Positions 16,486 through 16,883 of a DNA stretch of 16,883 bases are shown here, piece after piece; the first letter of the stretch is position 1, and every line of letters begins with the position of its first letter. The translations under genes were made by a program, and so were the position numbers. The DNA lies in NCBI GenBank assembly GCA_937880335.1, contig CALFLJ010000023.1, positions 1 through 16,883 on the forward strand. Direction: 5' to 3'. The DNA is from an uncultured Succinatimonas sp. Lineage in GTDB: Bacteria; Pseudomonadota; Gammaproteobacteria; Enterobacterales; Succinivibrionaceae. Under the pieces are notes generated by a model, which was not told the origin of the DNA, made no database searches, and saw only the letters and a list, made by a program, of their open reading frames with translations.

Positions 16486-16883
16486 ATGGCTTATGATCTT
16501 TACCTCGCTGATGCTACATATGATGATGTGGATATTTTATCGGATATTATTGTAAAGACTTCAGAGGGGATTCTTGATTATGTTTTTGGTACAGTACAAA
16601 ATCTTTTAGGATTAGATTCAATAAATGAGTTTATGTCCATGGCCTTGTTAGAGGATAAAGGAGATTTTTCTTTAGGTAATATAACCTTGCTTAGGTGTAA
16701 AGAGAATTGTGACACAAAGGATAGGGTAGTGGGATTATGTCTAGCTTATCCAATAGACTCTAATGCCAATTTATTGCCTAAGATTATTCTACCTTTTATA
16801 AGTAAAAATGCTAAGTCTCTTATGAAAAGCATTTTGCCTGTAAATAAAAAAAATAGTTTAAGTTTTTATTTAAATACACTTTG
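16486..16883 (+). CDS. GNAT-family N-acyltransferase, N-terminal part
   Basis: The first 132 residues are present; the gene continues past the right edge. The start MAYDLYLADATYDDVDILSD and the segment IVKTSEGILDYVFGTVQ fit the N-terminal helices of GNAT acyltransferases (ATxxD...L...I..A.EG). GDFSLGNITLLRC and RVVGLCLAYPID look like beta strands 2-4 of the fold. The acyl-CoA-binding loop (Q/R-x-x-G-x-G/A) would lie beyond the window and cannot be checked. The ATG at 16486 follows GAAGGAG (16466-16472) and lies 1 nt after the upstream stop, so it is co-transcribed. In this setting it may acylate the amine of the aminoketone or sphingoid-like product, or an amino sugar; this is inference. Other GNAT roles are equally possible. 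Confidence 0.65.
   Translation, partial: MAYDLYLADATYDDVDILSDIIVKTSEGILDYVFGTVQNLLGLDSINEFMSMALLEDKGDFSLGNITLLRCKENCDTKDRVVGLCLAYPIDSNANLLPKIILPFISKNAKSLMKSILPVNKKNSLSFYLNTL

Noticed and set aside
1..16883. tRNA, rRNA, CRISPR arrays or insertion sequences
   Set aside because: Looked for on both strands. No cloverleaf-like sequences, regularly spaced repeats, transposase ORFs or terminal repeats were seen.

Overview
The window comes from an AT-rich gammaproteobacterium. The adjacent uspE and ttcA genes are a typical gammaproteobacterial neighbourhood. The strong AT bias and long T-rich intergenic stretches would suit an anaerobic gut lineage such as the Succinivibrionaceae. That assignment is an inference from composition and family resemblance, not a database result.

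Layout. Bases 1-301 hold the N-terminal third of a family II (Mn-dependent) inorganic pyrophosphatase on the minus strand. A gene-poor kilobase follows. Then come two short plus-strand genes for exported proteins: a DotH/IcmK-like protein and a small lytic transglycosylase, which look like an isolated pair from a type IV secretion or conjugation apparatus. Bases 2815-4676 carry uspE and ttcA back to back, ending in a strong terminator at 4705-4744. That terminator lies inside the 3' end of a convergent, frame-interrupted gene of unknown function (4669-5656, minus strand). About 0.75 kb of non-coding DNA follows, with two perfect inverted repeats and a leucine/isoleucine-rich mini-ORF. The accessory locus then fills 6401 to the right edge.

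The accessory locus is the main interest. It encodes a single-module highly reducing type I polyketide synthase (KS-AT-DH-degenerate MT-ER-KR-ACP, about 2,470 aa). It is followed by a PLP-dependent alpha-oxoamine synthase overlapping it by 11 nt, a KpsS/LipB-type capsule protein, and the start of a GNAT-family acyltransferase. This gene set matches the logic of the rhizobial rkp-1 capsule region (RkpA multidomain synthase, RkpG oxoamine synthase, RkpJ capsule protein). The inferred pathway is that the synthase builds a reduced acyl chain, the oxoamine synthase joins it to an amino acid to give a sphingoid-like aminoketone, and the product serves as a lipid carrier or anchor for a surface polysaccharide handled by the KpsS-like protein. 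The GNAT could modify the amine. I see no short-chain ketoreductase like RkpH; it may lie beyond the right edge.

Two genes are interrupted. The synthase has a reading-frame break at a run of six T's near its KS N-terminus, where alignment by eye to the KS family suggests about 10 nt are missing. The unknown minus-strand gene has a break equivalent to +1 near 4988-5020. These may be real lesions, regulated recoding or sequence errors; reads and relatives would decide.
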